From assembly GCA_937920115.1 (NCBI GenBank), contig CALGVF010000081.1, positions 1-8,161 of the forward strand: DNA of 8,161 nucleotides. Direction: 5' to 3'. A program made the translations under genes and the position numbers. Below the pieces are notes generated by a model. That model ran no database searches and had not been told where the DNA came from. It saw only the letters and a program-made list of their open reading frames with translations. Source of the stretch: an uncultured Clostridia bacterium (GTDB taxonomy: Bacteria > Bacillota > Clostridia > Christensenellales > Borkfalkiaceae). Shown here piece by piece: positions 5,903 to 8,161 of the stretch (its first letter is position 1; the number at the start of each line of letters is the position of its first letter).

Positions 5903-7887
5903 TGGCTAAGGATTTGGCAAACGCAAAATCTCCCGTAAAAGGCGGGAGACCTCCTATGAAGAGAGGAAAGGGCGATTTCAAAGTGATCGGCAGACTTCTC
6001 AAAATTTTGTTTAAAAACTATAAGGCTTTGCTTATCGGCGTGTGTATATGTCTCGTATTCAGCGCGATTTCGGGTTCGGTTGCGGGCGTATTCCTCGAAA
6101 ATATCTACAAGCAGATAGATAACTACTTTACGGGGGCGATGACGCAACACGAAGCGTGGGCTAACGTTATAACGGTTTTAATCGTAATGCTTTCCGTCTA
6201 CGCGGTCGGTTGGGTGGCAAACTTCTTCTTGGGACAACTCGGAGCGGTACTCACTCAGCGTTATCTGAGAGATTTGCGTAACGATATGTTCGATAAGATG
6301 CAACGCTTGCCGATAAGATATTTCGACAGAACGGCTCACGGCGATATAATGAGTATTTACACGAACGACGTAGACGCCATTCGTCAACTTATATCGCAGA
6401 GTATTCCCCAACTTATAATGACTATGATAACGCTTGTAACGTTGACTTGCATTATGCTTTATTTCAGCGTAATGTTATGGGCGGTAGTAGTCGTGGGCGT
6501 TATAGCGATACTGTTCGTCACTAAGAAGATAGGCGGAAAGAGTGCGAAATACTTCATGGCTCAGCAGAAGTCGGTCGGAAAAGTCGAAGGCTTTATCGAA
6601 GAGGCTATGAACGGACAGAAAGTCATAAAGGTTTTCTGTCACGAAGAAAGGACTTTGAAAGACTTTGACAAAACGAACGACGAACTTTGTGACGTGTCCG
6701 AAAAAGCGAACGGTTTTTCTAACATGCTTATGCCGATTATCCACAATATCGGCAACATTATGTACGTCGTTATCGCGTTTATCGGTTGCGGAATTTACAT
6801 TCTTACCGAGGGGAAAGGCATAAATATCAGTTTCGAGTCGTTATTCGCGGGAAACGGATTCGTCGAGACCTTGACTATTCCCGTAGTTGTAGCGTTCCTC
6901 GGAATGGCTCGTCAGTTTGCGAATCAGATGGGTCAGATATCCAACCAAATCAACTCGGTCGTAATGGCTATGGCGGGCGCGTCGAGGGTGTTCGGACTTT
7001 TAGACGAGAAACCCGAGGACGATAACGGTTACGTTACTCTCGTCAATGCGAAATACGACGAAAACGGCAATCTCGCCGAAAGCAAAGAAAGAACGGGTAT
7101 TTGGGCGTGGAAGCACCCGCACAGTGCGGACGGCAGCGTTACTTACACCCTTTTGCAGGGCGATATAGTGTTGGACGACGTAGACTTCGGTTACGACGAA
7201 AACAAAATAGTACTTCATAATATTAGTCTTTATGCGAAACCGGGGCAGAAAGTCGCATTCGTAGGAGCGACGGGAGCGGGCAAAACGACTATAACCAACC
7301 TTATAAACAGGTTCTACGACATAGCGGACGGAAAGATTCGCTACGACGGAATAAATATCAACAAGATAAAGAAAGGCGATTTAAGGCGTTCGCTCGGAAT
7401 AGTTTTGCAAGACGTCAACCTGTTTACGGGAACTGTAATGGACAATATCCGTTACGGAAAACTCGACGCGACGGATGAGGAGTGTATAGCGGCGGCTAAA
7501 CTCGCGGGAGCGGACGATTTCATTACGAGACTTCCCGAGGGCTATGATACCGAACTTACCAACAACGGAGCGAATCTGTCGCAAGGTCAGAGACAACTTA
7601 TCTCGATTGCGAGAGCGGCGGTAGCCGATCCCCCCGTTATGATTTTGGACGAAGCGACTTCCTCGATTGATACGAGAACGGAAGCGATTGTTCAGAGGGG
7701 AATGGATAAACTTATGGAAGGAAGAACGGTGTTCGTAATAGCCCACAGACTTTCGACCGTAAGAAACGCAGACGTAATAACGGTGCTTGACCACGGCAGA
7801 ATTATCGAAAAGGGCAACCACGAGAAACTTCTCGCCGAAAAGGGAACGTATTATCAACTTTATACGGGAGCGTTTGAATTGGAATAA
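5902..7887 (+). CDS. ABC exporter subunit with catalytic ATP site
   Basis: This 661-residue half-transporter is the likely partner of the preceding gene. A basic cytoplasmic N-terminus of about 35 residues precedes membrane segments near 42-64, 88-110, 166-187, 190-207, 277-299 and 322-340. The ATPase domain carries GATGAGKTT (Walker A, 455-463), Q-loop Gln503, LSQGQ (559-563, with Gln561 in place of the usual first Gly), VMILDEATSSID (Walker B, 579-590, with catalytic Glu584) and IAHRLSTV with His615. The catalytic residues are intact but the signature is altered, the mirror image of its neighbour. About 45 residues (373-417) are inserted between the last membrane helix and the ATPase core, containing WAWKHPH (401-407). 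It overlaps the upstream gene by one base and is followed 10 bases later by a nitroreductase gene. The substrate is unknown. Confidence 0.93.
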   Translation: MAKDLANAKSPVKGGRPPMKRGKGDFKVIGRLLKILFKNYKALLIGVCICLVFSAISGSVAGVFLENIYKQIDNYFTGAMTQHEAWANVITVLIVMLSVYAVGWVANFFLGQLGAVLTQRYLRDLRNDMFDKMQRLPIRYFDRTAHGDIMSIYTNDVDAIRQLISQSIPQLIMTMITLVTLTCIMLYFSVMLWAVVVVGVIAILFVTKKIGGKSAKYFMAQQKSVGKVEGFIEEAMNGQKVIKVFCHEERTLKDFDKTNDELCDVSEKANGFSNMLMPIIHNIGNIMYVVIAFIGCGIYILTEGKGINISFESLFAGNGFVETLTIPVVVAFLGMARQFANQMGQISNQINSVVMAMAGASRVFGLLDEKPEDDNGYVTLVNAKYDENGNLAESKERTGIWAWKHPHSADGSVTYTLLQGDIVLDDVDFGYDENKIVLHNISLYAKPGQKVAFVGATGAGKTTITNLINRFYDIADGKIRYDGININKIKKGDLRRSLGIVLQDVNLFTGTVMDNIRYGKLDATDEECIAAAKLAGADDFITRLPEGYDTELTNNGANLSQGQRQLISIARAAVADPPVMILDEATSSIDTRTEAIVQRGMDKLMEGRTVFVIAHRLSTVRNADVITVLDHGRIIEKGNHEKLLAEKGTYYQLYTGAFELE

Positions 7888-7891
7888 GAGG
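7886..7891 (+). promoter_or_regulatory. Ribosome binding site of the nitroreductase gene
   Basis: AAGAGG overlaps the stop codon of the second ABC subunit and lies 6 bases before the ATG at 7898. No promoter or terminator fits in the 10-base gap, so the nitroreductase gene is probably co-transcribed with the exporter. Confidence 0.6.
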
Positions 7892-7897
7892 CGTAAC

Positions 7898-8161
7898 ATG
7901 GAAGCGATTGAAAATTTATTGACAAGAAGAAGTATCAAAAAATACAACGACAAACCGATACCCGAGGAAATACTCGACAAAATACTCGAAGCGGGTTTAT
8001 ATGCTCCGACGGCGATGGGTATGCAGAAGCCCGTTATCCTTGTAATAAAGGATAAAAAAGTAAGAGAAGAACTTGCGAAAGAAAACGCGGCGATAATGGG
8101 CAGAGAAGGTATAGATCCGTTTTACGGGGCTCCGATAGTACTGCTTGTTGCATGCGAGAAC
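7898..8161 (+). CDS. Nitroreductase-family flavoprotein, N-terminal part
   Basis: The reading frame stays open for 88 codons to the end of the window, so only the N-terminal part is visible. The product begins with the nitroreductase block: TRRSIKKYNDKPIPEEILDKI (9-29), with R10, R11 and S12 expected to contact the FMN phosphate, then AGLYAPTAMGMQKP (32-45), the counterpart of the usual 'A.yAPSa.n.QP' motif. The family binds FMN and uses NAD(P)H to reduce nitro compounds, quinones or other substrates, usually as a homodimer in the cytoplasm. Its position 10 bases after the exporter gene with its own AAGAGG suggests co-expression. The natural substrate cannot be inferred. The hydrophobic stretch GAPIVLLVAC (78-87) is a normal core strand of the fold. 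Confidence 0.88.
   Translation, partial: MEAIENLLTRRSIKKYNDKPIPEEILDKILEAGLYAPTAMGMQKPVILVIKDKKVREELAKENAAIMGREGIDPFYGAPIVLLVACEN

Overview
The window looks like a chromosomal core region of a Gram-positive, Clostridia-like bacterium (Firmicutes/Bacillota), probably an uncultured one. This is inferred from strong AGGAGG-type ribosome binding sites, heavy AGA use for arginine with frequent TCG/GCG/ACG codons, the rbfA-nrnA-truB-ribF gene order typical of Firmicutes, and the kind of heterodimeric ABC exporter present. All genes lie on the + strand. The sequence shows no mobile element, CRISPR array, tRNA or rRNA.

Region 1 (1-124) has no supportable gene. It holds a GC-rich hairpin and the strong ribosome binding site of the first gene.

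Region 2 (125-4024) is a tightly packed five-gene run: rbfA (30S maturation), nrnA (nanoRNA/pAp phosphodiesterase), truB (tRNA Psi55 synthase), ribF (riboflavin kinase/FAD synthetase) and an endonuclease IV-family gene (nfo-like). Each gene overlaps the next (14, 4, 35 and 4 bases), so one transcript with translational coupling is likely. The run probably continues the nusA-infB operon lying upstream of the window. It ends at a clear intrinsic terminator at 4023-4054.

Region 3 (4025-4141) is the punctuation between transcription units: the terminator, then a near-consensus sigma-A promoter (TTGACA, 17-base spacer, TAAAAT) and a ribosome binding site.

Region 4 (4142-8161) holds two half-size ABC exporter subunits with TAATG start-stop overlap, then the first 88 codons of a nitroreductase-family gene 10 bases downstream. 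The two subunits have complementary motif sets. The first has a degenerate catalytic site (SSK in Walker A, Asp for the catalytic Glu, Gln for the H-loop His) but an intact VSGGQ signature. The second has intact catalytic residues but an LSQGQ signature. This is the pattern of an asymmetric heterodimeric exporter.

Overall this is mostly ordinary housekeeping DNA. I see no convincing evidence of an undescribed system. The points most worth a second look are altered nucleotidyltransferase motifs in RibF, the nfo-like gene coupled to ribF, the asymmetric exporter with its linker insertion, and the hairpin before rbfA.
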